The position numbers were made by a program, and so were the translations under genes. A DNA stretch of 64,000 bases, taken from positions 15,562,001 to 15,626,000 of the forward strand of contig NC_091967.1 in NCBI RefSeq assembly GCF_036711975.1, read 5' to 3'. The notes beneath the pieces were generated by a model. It ran no database searches and was not told where the DNA came from. It worked only from the letters and a program-made list of their open reading frames with translations. Positions 59,101 to 64,000 of the stretch are shown here, in pieces (position 1 is the stretch's first letter; each line of letters starts with the position of its first letter). This DNA is from Onthophagus taurus (lineage: Eukaryota; Arthropoda; Insecta; Coleoptera; Scarabaeidae).

Positions 59101-61275
59101 AGTAAAAGAGCAATATTGTTAAGAGTAAAGTTTGCTGCAAGTTTTATACTAAACCTTTCTTTCTAAATGGTTTCCAATTCCATGCACTACCAATAACAAG
59201 ACGTAAAACCACAATTTCATCTAATTTTCATCAATTCAAATTTTTCTCTATAATTATTCATCTGAGAACAAAAGTATAAAAGAGCAATATTGTTAAGAAT
59301 AAAGTTTGCTATAACTTTTATACCAACACTTTTTTGCTAAAACTTTCCTAATTTTGTGGTTTACCACCAACACTATGTAAAACCACGATTTCATCTAATT
59401 TTAGCTTTTTTGATCTTTTCTCGATATTTATACATCTGATTGTGAGAGCAAAAGTACAAAAGAGCAATATTCTTAAAAATACAGTTTGCTACAAGATTTG
59501 TACTAAAAACTTTTATTCTAAAACGTTCCGAATCCCGTGCTATGACCATCAAAAAGAGGTCATTTTTGTGTTATTTTCGTGTACCTACTTTCGCAATATT
59601 CTGGCGTTTGAGCGGAATTCGAGATTTCGAATTGGGCATATCCACTTAATTAGTAGACTAGGATTAATCTTTCGAATGAAATATTGTGCATCGAAATCAG
59701 TTGAGAGGTTCTCTTGTTATAATCAAAACACTGCGAGTAAAATCTTATCTAATTGGAGACTAACTTCGTATAAGATTTTTGCCAATAAAGTTATTATTAT
59801 TTTACTTGATTTTCTTAGAAACAATAAAAGCCAACATATAACTGAATCACACCTTAAAAATCACACTTATTTATAAATCGGTTACTATTATTAATGAATC
59901 AGGTATGAATGAAATGAATTACTCAATAACCGCCAAACCTGGTTTGGTAAAAAAGCGGAAGACATCATCTCGTTAAATCGGCCCCAGATGAAAAAGACTT
60001 TTACCGTCCGAGTCGTGGATTTATAGACGCTTCGTCCGAAGGAATTTAATTACGTCAACGGTCGTTCGGAAGCCTTCTGAACACTCTCAGAATGGCTACG
60101 GCACTTATTAATCATTCAACGGATATGCTTAAATCCGCCGCGAACACGGCCCCTGACAACGATCTAATTTCTTACGTCCGCTAAATCTAATTACGTCGTC
60201 GCGGCGGTTGCCTGCGTCTTCGTTATTCATCATGGTTGTTGAATAATTATTTTAAGAAGATTTCTATAAACGTGTTCAGGTGAGAGGACAGCTCGATATC
60301 TCGTTAGCGTCTGGCAGTAGTAAGGTAATTACGAATCCGGGAGATTTACGTCGATGTTTTAGCCTTAAGCGCGTACAGATTGATGAAGCACAGATGGAGA
60401 AAGAAAAATTACGTAAACTTCAATCTAGCTTAACCAGAAATTGACGTGATATAAAGAAGACGTCGTGTTGTGGATGCTTCGATACTAATCCAACTTGATT
60501 TAAAACGAATAACCGCCTATGTATCACGTTATACGAGAAATGTAGCTTTATTAATGTGACGACAGATGGTGGAAATAAATTACCTTTCTGAATTTACCAT
60601 AATTTATTACTTAAGTGGAACTAACCTATTTTCTTTTAAGTCAATCATAATTAATTCATATTATTCCATTTAAGTACAAATTTTCTCTACTTTATGATTT
60701 AGTTAAACAAAGTTTTGCTACTTATAAGATCTCTTCAGAATGTTTAGTTATTCACGACCGTTGATGGTAACAAGTATCCCGAGGTGAAGTTTTGTCCCAT
60801 TACGAGGCAACGTCGATGTTTGCAGATAGTAATTGAGTGGTAACACCGAGCGTCTACATACTACCAACGCTCGTATACCTTTCCTATCTGGACGCGGTTA
60901 CCAATTGAAAGGACCACACAGAAACGCGTTAATTAAACCCATCCGGCGCGCGGAACCGCAACGTAATTTACATTCGATACGGCGCAATTAAAACGCGAAA
61001 ATTGCCACCAATAAACTTCGTTGAGATCGTTTCTGTCCATTGTCGATTTGAACTTTACCATTACCGCCCCTAATTGTTATTTATGACAATACAATTATTG
61101 AGATGAGGATTGATATAAAATATTTTTGTTTATTAGGGACTTACCTCTTGGGTCGAATTCTATTTCGCTACATGAATCGTTTCTCGTCGTGTCGCATTTA
61201 AAAACTGCTCCACCTTTTTTAACACCCTGTAAAGACTGCTTATGAGATTGACCTTTGGGGGCACCAACTAATATC
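8067..61275 (-). CDS. if: integrin alpha chain, alpha-PS2/inflated type (5' end outside window)
   Basis: Fifteen coding exons chain in consistent phase with GT-AG borders: 61275-61145, 49436-49342, 34021-33898, 26709-26648, 15531-15483, 15263-15192 (cassette), 12296-11911, 11855-11348, 11291-11140, 11084-10885, 10830-10599, 10546-10377, 10325-8504, 8446-8216 and 8162-8067. They encode 1,442 residues and a TAG stop. Seen in order: FG-GAP beta-propeller blades (LVGAPKG, LFIGAPGSWYW, LGYSMVVGDF), three Ca-binding loops (DIDGDGLDD, DINLDGYGD, DLDGNDYPD), thigh and calf beta domains, an RKKR furin site, one transmembrane helix, and the GFFKRNR tail. There is no I-domain insert. Family knowledge: alpha-PS2 pairs with the beta-PS subunit at the plasma membrane and binds RGD ligands in muscle and epithelial adhesion. 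The first visible base completes a codon from an upstream exon, so the signal peptide and first blade lie to the right of the window. Confidence 0.95.
8216..8446 (-). CDS. if: integrin alpha-PS2 exon: membrane-proximal stalk and transmembrane helix
   Basis: 77 codons, phase 0 at both ends (gtag|GTCTCATC... and TACAAG|gtgagt). It contains a Pro/Asp-rich stalk (VLPPETDGAPSVVPLW) and a hydrophobic run VVVLSAIAGVVILLLLAFLL (visible-chain residues about 1388-1410), the single transmembrane helix. Confidence 0.95.
8504..10325 (-). CDS. if: integrin alpha-PS2 giant exon: calf domain, low-complexity insert and furin site
   Basis: 1,822 nt and 607 full codons, by far the largest exon. The first ~105 codons are normal integrin calf sequence (for example FIWPAATKAGDDLMYLVEGP). 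From about 10,009 to 8,672 (visible residues about 833-1278, ~446 aa) the protein turns into a Ser/Gly/Gln/His/Tyr-rich stretch with imperfect repeats such as GYSRGHSTSGRTHDYSGSHS, and many predicted disordered or glycosylatable runs. The proprotein-convertase site RKKR follows at 8,671-8,660, then light-chain sequence with the Cys pattern KCEATECRFVKC. The reading frame stays open throughout, so the insert is coding rather than an intron; its edges lack good splice sites. Confidence 0.93.
10377..10546 (-). CDS. if: integrin alpha-PS2 exon: calf region
   Basis: 170 nt, starting phase 0 after ttattgtag and ending phase 2 at CATGG|gtaagt. It encodes beta-sandwich sequence beginning AHFKLELKPYHKEGMKPSYD, with potential N-glycosylation sites (ANST, VNST). 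It joins the giant exon through a split Gly codon. Confidence 0.92.
10599..10830 (-). CDS. if: integrin alpha-PS2 exon: thigh/calf beta domain
   Basis: 232 nt, starting with one base that completes a Pro codon and ending phase 0 at ACAATC|gtaagc. It encodes NFERYLLGSKEKLEFDVIVE and the pattern around VSCTAGENNTINCDVGNPLP, the disulphide-bonded hairpin typical of integrin alpha calf domains. Confidence 0.92.
10885..11084 (-). CDS. if: integrin alpha-PS2 exon: thigh domain / genu
   Basis: 200 nt, phase 0 start and phase 2 end at AAACC|gtaagt. It contains KNCGSDSICIPDLSL, matching the conserved C-G-x-D-x-x-C-x-x-DL motif at the thigh-calf transition (genu) of integrin alpha chains. Confidence 0.93.
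11140..11291 (-). CDS. if: integrin alpha-PS2 exon: thigh domain
   Basis: 152 nt, two bases completing an Arg codon and then 50 codons to GTAAAG|gtaaat. It begins LNVEYNLDSKKPTDPRMFFL, the D-S-K-x-x-x-P-R-x-x-F signature found in the thigh domain of insect and vertebrate alpha subunits. Confidence 0.92.
11348..11855 (-). CDS. if: integrin alpha-PS2 exon: propeller blades with Ca loops and start of thigh
   Basis: 508 nt, phase 0 to phase 1 (acceptor ...attacag|GGAAGC, donor ATAA|gtatgt). It holds two Ca-binding FG-GAP loops, DINLDGYGDFAVGAPYDG and DLDGNDYPDTVIGA, then the strand FLRSRPVAKIG that opens the thigh domain, and the Cys pair in NCTLRRDPVACTSFKVCFNY. Confidence 0.95.
11911..12296 (-). 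CDS. if: integrin alpha-PS2 exon: central beta-propeller blades
   Basis: 386 nt, phase 1 to phase 0. It starts GGCAAG after ...actttacag and contains DDDSYLGYSMVVGDFNNEG and GDIDGDGLDDLVIGAPLF, an intact Ca loop. Its first two bases complete the same Gly codon (GQ start) whether the upstream neighbour is the 49-nt exon or the 72-nt cassette exon, so both splice forms stay in frame. Confidence 0.95.
12297..15191 (-). other. integrin intron downstream of the cassette exon
   Basis: A 2.9-kb AT-rich intron with no gene recognised. A segment at about 12,920-12,995 looks like an exon by its borders, but its only relevant frame is closed (see rejected items). A minus-strand open frame near 14,569-14,760 has moderately complex sequence but no recognisable domain. 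Intronic splicing enhancers for the cassette exon would be expected on either side of it. Confidence 0.6.
15192..15263 (-). CDS. if: integrin alpha-PS2 72-nt cassette exon in the ligand-binding propeller
   Basis: Exactly 72 nt (24 codons), phase 1 at both ends (gttgcag|GGCAAATG and GGTGCAG|gtactg), so it can be included or skipped without changing frame. It encodes a loop rich in aromatic residues (EFLYWPGSYLPFG) between propeller strands W-Y-W-Q and the D-D-D-S-Y-L-G strand. Drosophila alpha-PS2 has a developmentally regulated alternative exon of about the same size at this place that alters ligand binding; the position and symmetric phase here fit that exon. Alternative use is inferred, not shown. 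Confidence 0.88.
15483..15531 (-). CDS. if: integrin alpha-PS2 49-nt propeller exon
   Basis: Sixteen codons plus one base: DARRLFIGAPGSWYWQ. Acceptor tattgcag, donor CAAG|gtcagt, which is weaker than the neighbouring donors. It carries the F-x-G-A-P-G blade motif directly before the cassette position. Confidence 0.93.
18001..18970 (+). mobile_element. Tigger/pogo-like DNA transposon remnant (decayed transposase)
   Basis: Several frames together give the hallmarks of a Tigger (jerky/CENP-B type) DDE transposase. At about 18,240-18,360 the text reads TDLLWKK, then SAKLFLAEEEKSKPNYKAAK and SRITLFI, matching the region after the first catalytic Asp. At 18,436-18,550 it reads KALELWKTIKTSVHWRSIKK, stop, ITAVIFQEWFKNWFVFEVTT. 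Near 18,630 FWESCHILGCIK matches the later F-W-x-S-x-x-I-x-x-x-I motif, and LTNEDVLSLE at about 18,780 resembles the acidic tail. Many stops and frameshifts make it a pseudogene. The 18,014-18,217 frame is the probable N-terminal part. No terminal inverted repeats were identified. Confidence 0.75.
21861..22003 (+). repeat. CTAG-rich palindromic element, copy 1 (left part, interrupted by a LINE)
   Basis: After the shared motif ending ttgctaactaaca, the sequence runs actagaactaacacaagact, then tagaactagaaacagtcggg, a centre gtctcttaagacg, and back through taaacccgaatgtttctagt to aggtttagtg. The two arms are near-perfect reverse complements. The right arm is cut at about 22,003 by the A/T-rich 3' tail of the minus-strand LINE and resumes at about 23,584. 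Confidence 0.75.
22004..23583 (-). mobile_element. 5'-truncated non-LTR retrotransposon (LINE, jockey-like reverse transcriptase)
   Basis: On the minus strand an open frame begins inside the reverse transcriptase domain (VVNYRPISILSIASKIFERL, about 23,583) and runs to a stop at 22,254. It contains QHGFFRGRS, TDYSKAFDRIDHGIL, SGVAQGSHLGPLLFLLYIND, the catalytic FLLYADDSKIF, then the thumb region (LGVLFDSKLAFSAH) and a normal C-terminal end (SSVWNPQYHIYIDRLEQVQK). No stop interrupts the last ~440 codons, so the insertion looks fairly young, but it lacks ORF1, the endonuclease and the start of RT. A 3' UTR of about 210 nt ends in repeated AAATAAA-type units at about 22,004-22,045. Members of this group copy themselves through target-primed reverse transcription. 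Confidence 0.88.
23584..23720 (+). repeat. CTAG-rich palindromic element: right part of copy 1 and start of copy 2
   Basis: ttggttctagtattagtgtc, then ctctagttttagttgttatt, then cagcgctagattgttgtata is the outward continuation of the arm broken at 22,003. At 23,657-23,694 the 38-bp motif from 21,861-21,898 recurs (one substitution region), followed by agtagacctagaactagaaa, the start of a further copy that ends in a T-run. Confidence 0.7.
23940..24215 (+). repeat. CTAG-rich palindromic elements, copies 3 and 4
   Basis: Two adjacent copies start with tgaataacaa, then a-a-a-actagaactaacactagacc. The first (23,945-24,060) has a diverged centre. The second (about 24,061-24,212) has a well-preserved hairpin: tagaactagaaacattcagg ... 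ccgtcttaagagacgtacgg ... ctaaacccgaatgtgtctaa. The centre is in the opposite orientation to copy 1. Confidence 0.75.
26648..26709 (-). CDS. if: integrin alpha-PS2 62-nt propeller exon
   Basis: Two bases completing a Ser codon plus 20 codons: NWGYNRQGWCQAGFSAAISK. Acceptor atttgtttcag, donor AAG|gtaagt. The W-G-Y-x-R-Q-G-x-C-Q-A-G-F-S-A motif is diagnostic for insect alpha-PS2 and its vertebrate relatives (alpha5/alphaV/alpha8 group). Confidence 0.94.
27900..28200 (+). mobile_element. mariner/Tc1-like transposase fragment
   Basis: The frame from about 27,958 reads KTYFSDEGTFTLSGQVNRQN, then CRYWATQNPHWARKSHTQYP and QKIKVWSEIVWNTIL, which resembles the insect mariner-type pattern F-S-D-E-A-x-F ... 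N-x-x-N-x-R-Y-W ... P-Q-K-x-x-V-W. The Asp of FSDE would be the first catalytic residue. After about 28,145 a shifted frame (LTGGRCLCFF) continues the match briefly. The flanks show no intact ends, and the protein is truncated on both sides. The upstream frame (27,714-27,896) may belong to the same element but is not recognised. Confidence 0.75.
28430..28650 (+). mobile_element. possible transposon-derived coding fragment
   Basis: One plus-strand frame reads NADILLQKEAKREFLLVGIS, then RLHAWIRCFEYTLYRLDIKT, then W. It resembles a repeat-encoded protein of unknown function that I associate with insect and hydrozoan genomes (pattern G-I-S-P-L-H-A-x-I-R-x-F-E). The match is from memory and not verified. 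No start codon or domain boundary is visible. Confidence 0.35.
31719..33530. repeat. foldback structure with degenerate short-repeat field
   Basis: Left arm 31,719-31,810 and right arm about 32,490-32,575 are reverse complements over ~88 bp with about five mismatches, including a ~50-bp perfect run (core ccgcaacctttcgcttttgt). A third partial copy of the arm lies at 32,775-32,832 in the right-arm orientation. Between and beyond (32,000-33,530), the sequence repeats loose variants of actgattccaaatagctttc and caatatctttca, too diverged to give a clean period by eye. No protein is encoded. Confidence 0.7.
33898..34021 (-). CDS. if: integrin alpha-PS2 124-nt propeller exon
   Basis: Forty-one codons plus one base, phase 0 to 1 (acceptor ttgttttag, donor ACGT|gtaagt). 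It encodes ACAPRYVWFTMRSSPRRDPV and GTCFVARNN, ending SEYAPCRT. The V-V-A-C-A-P-R-Y start and R-R-D-P-V-G-T-C motif are typical of PS2-type propellers. Confidence 0.94.
36965..37145 (+). repeat. solo copy of the right-end sequence of the 56.8-59.7 kb element
   Basis: ttattttcgtgtatcttctc, then gcagaattcgaaagaaattt, and ctttcgaatgagatattgtt ... gaggttctttt follow the same order as 59,551-59,720 (ttattttcgtgtacctactt, gcggaattcgagatttcga, ctttcgaatgaaatattgtg, gaggttctctt), with moderate divergence. No satellite monomers accompany it. Confidence 0.65.
39100..39790. repeat. degenerate short tandem repeat field
   Basis: Variants of tgatgcagacttgat, ttctgcataaact and taatggagatttga recur roughly every 30-60 bp through this stretch (for example 39,282, 39,402, 39,436, 39,502, 39,634 and 39,731). 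The period is irregular, suggesting an old, decayed minisatellite. No coding potential. Confidence 0.5.
43052..43350 (-). other. open frame with hydrophobic start and possible splice acceptor, unassigned
   Basis: On the minus strand, a pyrimidine-rich tract ending in tttgcacctacag (about 43,352) opens a frame reading TLSLALLHYLLSCLLIIYPL, then SKWIISGTDFEQYYN and a polar part ending FLTMYFLY before TGA. It could be a terminal exon of a small nested membrane or secreted protein gene, or chance. No ATG begins the frame, no domain is recognised, and no partner exon was found. Confidence 0.25.
46030..47340 (-). mobile_element. R1-like non-LTR retrotransposon remnant
   Basis: Best read at 46,790-46,380 on the minus strand: SYNKYGTVFMTSRNKVKYLI, VIVDENSSFLNYVEG, RMMRCERGFRPP, then in a shifted frame HGCEVLEDQATNSQFRRKLL, AMQRLILLEIVPVLRIMSND and ALQVLTLKLPMELVVMRAYL. 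This matches the post-RT region of R1-clade elements (x-K-Y-L-G-V-x-L-D-E, R-R-M-M-R, A-Q-R-x-x-L-x-x-x-x-x-x-R-T-x-S-x-x-A-L-x-V-L-x-G). Further down (about 46,200) FMMTGHEFIKSKLVELGL resembles the conserved T-G-H-G-x-F segment before the zinc knuckle. Several stops and frameshifts; upstream parts to 47,340 are barely readable. Confidence 0.7.
47390..47830 (+). mobile_element. second mariner/Tc1-like transposase remnant
   Basis: Around 47,605-47,760 the plus strand, in alternating frames, gives QQDGATRHIAI, IISRNGNVNW, LRDPMYLHFFLWKYLKLKIY. The order and spacing match the W-F-Q-Q-D-G-A ... I-S-R-x-x-x-V-x-W-P-P-R-S-x-D-L-T-P-x-D-x-F-L-W-G-x-x-K pattern of insect mariner-like transposases; the second catalytic Asp is in QDGA. 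Frameshifts and stops mark it as inactive. Confidence 0.7.
49342..49436 (-). CDS. if: integrin alpha-PS2 95-nt propeller exon
   Basis: Two bases completing a Gly codon plus 31 codons, phase 0 end (acceptor tttgttgcag, donor GTTGTG|gtaagt). It encodes DTIRNNNVIDKKSEQWFGAT and LHSAGTDGPVV. The K-S-x-Q-W-F-G-A-T-x-x-S motif is a blade signature shared by PS2 and alpha5/alphaV-type chains. Confidence 0.95.
51176..51240 (+). repeat. 65-bp direct repeat, copy 1
   Basis: Identical to 51,660-51,724 over 65 bp (starts gtcatagaagagcataacat, ends actaactacgatct) and contains the palindrome tagaagaattcttcta. Copy 1 leads into the RT motif region. Confidence 0.85.
51660..51724 (+). repeat. 65-bp direct repeat, copy 2
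   Basis: Perfect copy of 51,176-51,240, 484 bp downstream. The flanks differ immediately on the right, and on the left match only in a short tgcaaaa stretch. Confidence 0.85.
51965..52210 (+). mobile_element. LTR retrotransposon (Gypsy-type) integrase fragment
   Basis: FPRFGIPHIITHDRGRQFES, then QLIILKAMGF and a stop, then in another frame ERFNKSLKTSIVARGSSNRW, KSDLPMIMLRLRSSLKK. These are the second half of a retroviral-type integrase core: the catalytic Asp in THDRGRQF, and the Glu in the E-R-F helix. The intervening Y-H-P-x-S-N-G segment is deleted. No LTRs were found; the fragment abuts the LINE remnant. Confidence 0.75.
56798..59728. mobile_element. 2.9-kb inverted-repeat element carrying a satellite array
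   Basis: The left end (56,798 on) begins ttttgattataacaagagaa, then cctcttaatcgattttgatg and aacaataactcattcaa. The right end, read as reverse complement from 59,728, begins with the same ttttgattataacaagagaa, then cctctcaactgatttcgatg and cacaatatttcattcgaa. The first ~25 bases are identical and the ~90-bp arms are about three-quarters identical by eye. Between them sits the ~173-bp monomer array. No transposase is encoded, so it would be non-autonomous. A target-site duplication is not clear (cacta on the left, cactg on the right). Confidence 0.75.
56900..59550 (+). repeat. satellite array, ~15 copies of a 171-175 bp monomer
   Basis: The landmark atgcatct (or a variant) occurs at 57,005, 57,176, 57,351, 57,526, 57,697, 57,870, 58,042, 58,215, 58,389, 58,562, 58,737, 58,908, 59,082, 59,256 and 59,430, spacings of 171-175 bp. 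A monomer includes gagcaaaag, taaaagagcaatattgt, aagaataaagtttgctacaa, a variable middle, and caccttttcgaacttttctc. Copies at 57.0-57.7 kb are nearly identical, while both edges are more diverged, the usual pattern of unequal exchange. No coding frame is shared between monomers. Confidence 0.92.
61145..61275 (-). CDS. if: integrin alpha-PS2, most 5' exon in the window
   Basis: 131 nt: one base finishing a codon from an upstream exon, then ILVGAPKGQSHKQSLQGVKK, GGAVFKCDTTRND, ending FDPRG. Acceptor ttgtttcag, donor CAAGAG|gtaagt. L-V-G-A-P-x-G is the first FG-GAP blade of the propeller, and V-F-K-C starts the conserved disulphide hairpin. The signal peptide and first strands must be encoded further right, outside the window. 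Confidence 0.94.
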
Positions 61276-64000
61276 CTGAAACAAAACAAGAAAAAGTATT
61301 ACTACAAAGTATTAGGGACAGTAAAAAAGAGTCGTTTTCTCTCGAAGCGAGTTATGGCAAGTTCTCTTCGCTATGGTATCAGTTTCAAATTCCAATGAAC
61401 CGTTTGAAGCCCATAGACAACAAACGCCGTATGGTCACGGTCATAAAACGATTGCCGAGTGCCCTTTTTGCGACCGCATAATGGCAACGACGACGATCGT
61501 AATATTTTAACATGAGAGCTAAAGAAGTTAAATCAACGACAATATAATTTGTAGTTAATTCGAGAGCGTTTATATCCCGGCTACCATAAACGGTATCGCT
61601 CGTCTGGACCCGAGTAGAGGAGCTTTTGTGCTAAACCATCAATAGGACAAATTATACTTTGTGATAATCGAACGGTAATTAATTAACATTTACGACCGCC
61701 GCTTTCATCGTAGATGGTCCGCAATTAATTTTATCGTAATCGGTGGCACCGCGCCGATTACGGGAACCCTCTTCTTCCTTAACAGAACGTCTCCGACAAT
61801 TTGTCATTGTCTATTCATAAACGTAAAGGAAACGATTTGGAGCGTACTTAAATCTCTTTTTCTCTCTCAACTTGATTATTCTAAACCGCAACCGCAACTG
61901 TTATCAGGCGCCGTATTTTTTAATATTCTCCAATCCTCTCAATGAAGATGATTGTTTGTGGTCGTTCCAAACTCTACATTGTTATATTAATAGGTACTGC
62001 ATTTAGATACATACTAACTATATAAATAGTAATTCTTTGTTAAATGATGTTCAAATAAAACGATTTCAGTTAGCACCAGATAAAAATAAAATTTATGTTT
62101 GTAACATGATGTTATATCCACACGTAGTAGATAATATACCATTGAAGGTTGGAACAAGTCCAAACAAATCTCACAAATGTGTCTGTTAAAACGTATGTTA
62201 TGCGTCAACTTTGTGCATAAATAATCTTTCAATAATTACTCTTCATTTAACAATTTATGTTGACATGGTGAAAAATTTCATGAATTTAAAGATGAAAATT
62301 ATAGGGAAAATTATTGAGTATTTATGTTAGTGGTAATAGATTGATAGAACAAGTGGCGTTTATGAGAGTTTTTATATTTCGTATAATCTTCATTTTATGT
62401 ATTTTGTTTTCTATTATCTGAACATAAAGGAATTATGTGATGCAGCTCAAAAAGCTGCAGTAGAGAAAAGGTTGACTCTAATTAAACTAAAAGCAAAGAA
62501 ATGATGAAGCCATGAATCATACACAGCAATCAATAAATTGCTGTATTTGTTACAGCAATTATTTACGCTAAGAAAAGGATATTGTTGTGTTTTAATCAAT
62601 ACACTGAGTGATGTCACACTGTTGTGACACCAGATCCAATTGAAATGAATGAAGATCATCGTATTGGAGATCGTTATATAAAATTAAAGCTACGCAGAAA
62701 TAATTTAATGATAATCTGACCAGTTTTCAACACTTTCATATATTTATTTACATTCTCATATATCTCCTAAAATAGACAAAAACTTCGCAACTTTAAACCA
62801 AGCAACTGTATTTAGATACTTAAGAACATGATTCATCGAATCTATAAAACCGCTCTAGTAAAGATAACGTAATTATTTATATAAACTAAATTCTCATCAT
62901 CTCTCTAATTTTAGATCAACCAGAAAAGAAGATATTAACACATCACTACTTCTGATTAATTTTGCACCATACTTTCACAAATTTGAAATTAACCACAACG
63001 AATCATCTTTAACACGAAAAACTATTTATTCACGGCAATCAGATTTCGGTTTTAACCGAAATCCTAATTATTTTCAAGAAAAATCCAGTATTATTTTTCG
63101 TTGAATGTTTAAAATATCAATTCTTAATATTTGATGTTGTAAAAGCATCAATTTCGTAATAAAGAAAATCGATCTGAACGTAAAAAGGTTATTAGGTCAC
63201 CGTTGATCCGCAGTATAATAAACCCTGAAAACTAAAAAGAATCAACCAGGGAGGGGTAAGAATAACTGAAGCGTATGCACGGCATTAATAAACTTATTGA
63301 TGCGGGCGCCTCGCTTTAAGACGAAGAATCAAGGTGCGCCTTCCTGTTTCGATCCGTTAAATTGGTTTACCGGGTTAGACGATGCATTGTTCCATCGTGA
63401 TCGTGTAATGGCCATATCATGAACAAAAATTTAATTGCGCACTTCTCTCGCCGCAGCAATAACTTATTGCCCGCAGTGAGTGTGACCTTTTACGCCAGAA
63501 CGACACGCGGATTGATTCGGTATTAAAGTTTAAACATGGTCAAAGCATGCATAACTCTCCTGGAGATTAATATCGGATTACTACTTAGGTACAGATAAAC
63601 CGTTTTGTGAAAGAGTTCCCTATGTAAGTACAAAAGACGTGTAAAGGTGCGCCGTGACTAACGGGCCATTCGACAAAACTATGCAAGGGTTAAATGAGAC
63701 GAAAAAGAAAACAAAGAAGAAGAAGCACGTCTTATGTCACCTAACCGAACTAAGAGTTACCGTTAGAAAGGGAATTTGTACCGCCGCGGCAATGAAAGAT
63801 AATATCGCAACAGTCTTATTCCTCATATTCCCAAGACCATAATCTCCTGCTTAAGATGTTCGCGCTAATTCCAATTGGAGATAATTTTCTCGGTACGGTT
63901 TAAACTGCATTTATACTTTGTGCAGCGTGTACCAAAAAGGTCTTTTAAGTGACATTTCGTTTTTAAGGTAATCTGTAAGTGGCAATCAGCTGGCTATGTT
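61276..64000 (-). other. integrin upstream intron (5' portion), no exon found
   Basis: I searched the minus strand for a signal peptide or an F-G-Y/F-S-V-A propeller strand with a phase-2 donor and found none. CpG-rich unique blocks occur at 61,320-61,900 and 63,190-63,960. A small hairpin (gcagctcaaaaagctgc, about 62,441-62,458) and a palindrome (atttcggttttaaccgaaat, about 63,043-63,062) are present; their meaning is unknown. Confidence 0.5.

Larger units (their letters stand above)
49437..61144 (-). other. 11.7-kb integrin intron
   Basis: Contains the composite LINE/Gypsy remnants (51.0-52.2 kb), the satellite-carrying inverted-repeat element (56.8-59.7 kb), and CpG-rich blocks around 49,140-50,130, 55,540-56,560 and 60,000-61,050. 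The 55.5-56.6 kb block includes a TATATATAG string at 56,106-56,114. The region 52,230-54,600 has no recognised element. Confidence 0.6.

Noticed and set aside
63040..63065. Palindrome atttcggttttaaccgaaat, partly shared with 6,110-6,130
   Set aside because: The shared part is about 11 bp and may be chance. A repeat family could not be supported.

Overview
The window is an AT-rich eukaryotic (insect-type) chromosome segment. It holds three conserved animal genes with ordinary GT-AG introns, and long introns filled with decayed transposons and tandem repeats. Insect origin is inferred from an integrin alpha chain of the alpha-PS2 (inflated) type, a parcas/SH3BP5 orthologue, and arthropod-style transposon remnants (R1-like and other non-LTR fragments, a Tigger relative, mariner-like pieces, Gypsy integrase). 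A beetle or another holometabolous insect is plausible, but the species cannot be fixed from the sequence.

Layout. At 0.7-1.8 kb on the minus strand lies a two-exon Sds3/SUDS3 gene (329 aa, subunit of the Sin3-HDAC corepressor). It is divergent from a five-exon SH3BP5/parcas gene on the plus strand (2.7-6.9 kb, 379 aa, Rab11 exchange factor family), with about 0.9 kb of shared promoter space. Parcas converges on the integrin gene; candidate poly(A) signals on the two strands are about 100 bp apart. From 8.07 kb to at least 61.28 kb on the minus strand runs the integrin alpha-PS2 gene. I could chain 15 coding exons in phase (1,442 residues: beta-propeller, thigh/calf region, furin site, transmembrane segment, GFFKR tail, stop). 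The signal-peptide exon or exons lie beyond the right edge.

Two integrin features stand out. A phase-symmetric 72-nt cassette exon in the beta-propeller matches the position of the regulated alternative exon known from fly alpha-PS2. A roughly 446-residue low-complexity Ser/Gly/Gln/His/Tyr-rich insert sits directly before the RKKR cleavage site between heavy and light chain.

The integrin introns carry most of the unusual DNA. These are: a 2.9-kb element with ~90-bp terminal inverted repeats enclosing about 15 copies of a ~173-bp satellite (56.8-59.7 kb), with a solo relative of one end at 37 kb; a cluster of CTAG-rich palindromic elements, one split by a 5'-truncated LINE (21.9-24.2 kb); a foldback structure with near-identical ~88-bp arms in a degenerate repeat field (31.7-33.5 kb); another degenerate short-repeat field (39.1-39.8 kb); and fragments of Tigger, mariner, R1-like, other LINE and Gypsy elements. 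Several CpG-rich unique blocks between them are candidates for regulatory sequence. I saw no prokaryotic features, CRISPR arrays or rRNA genes, and could not support any tRNA.
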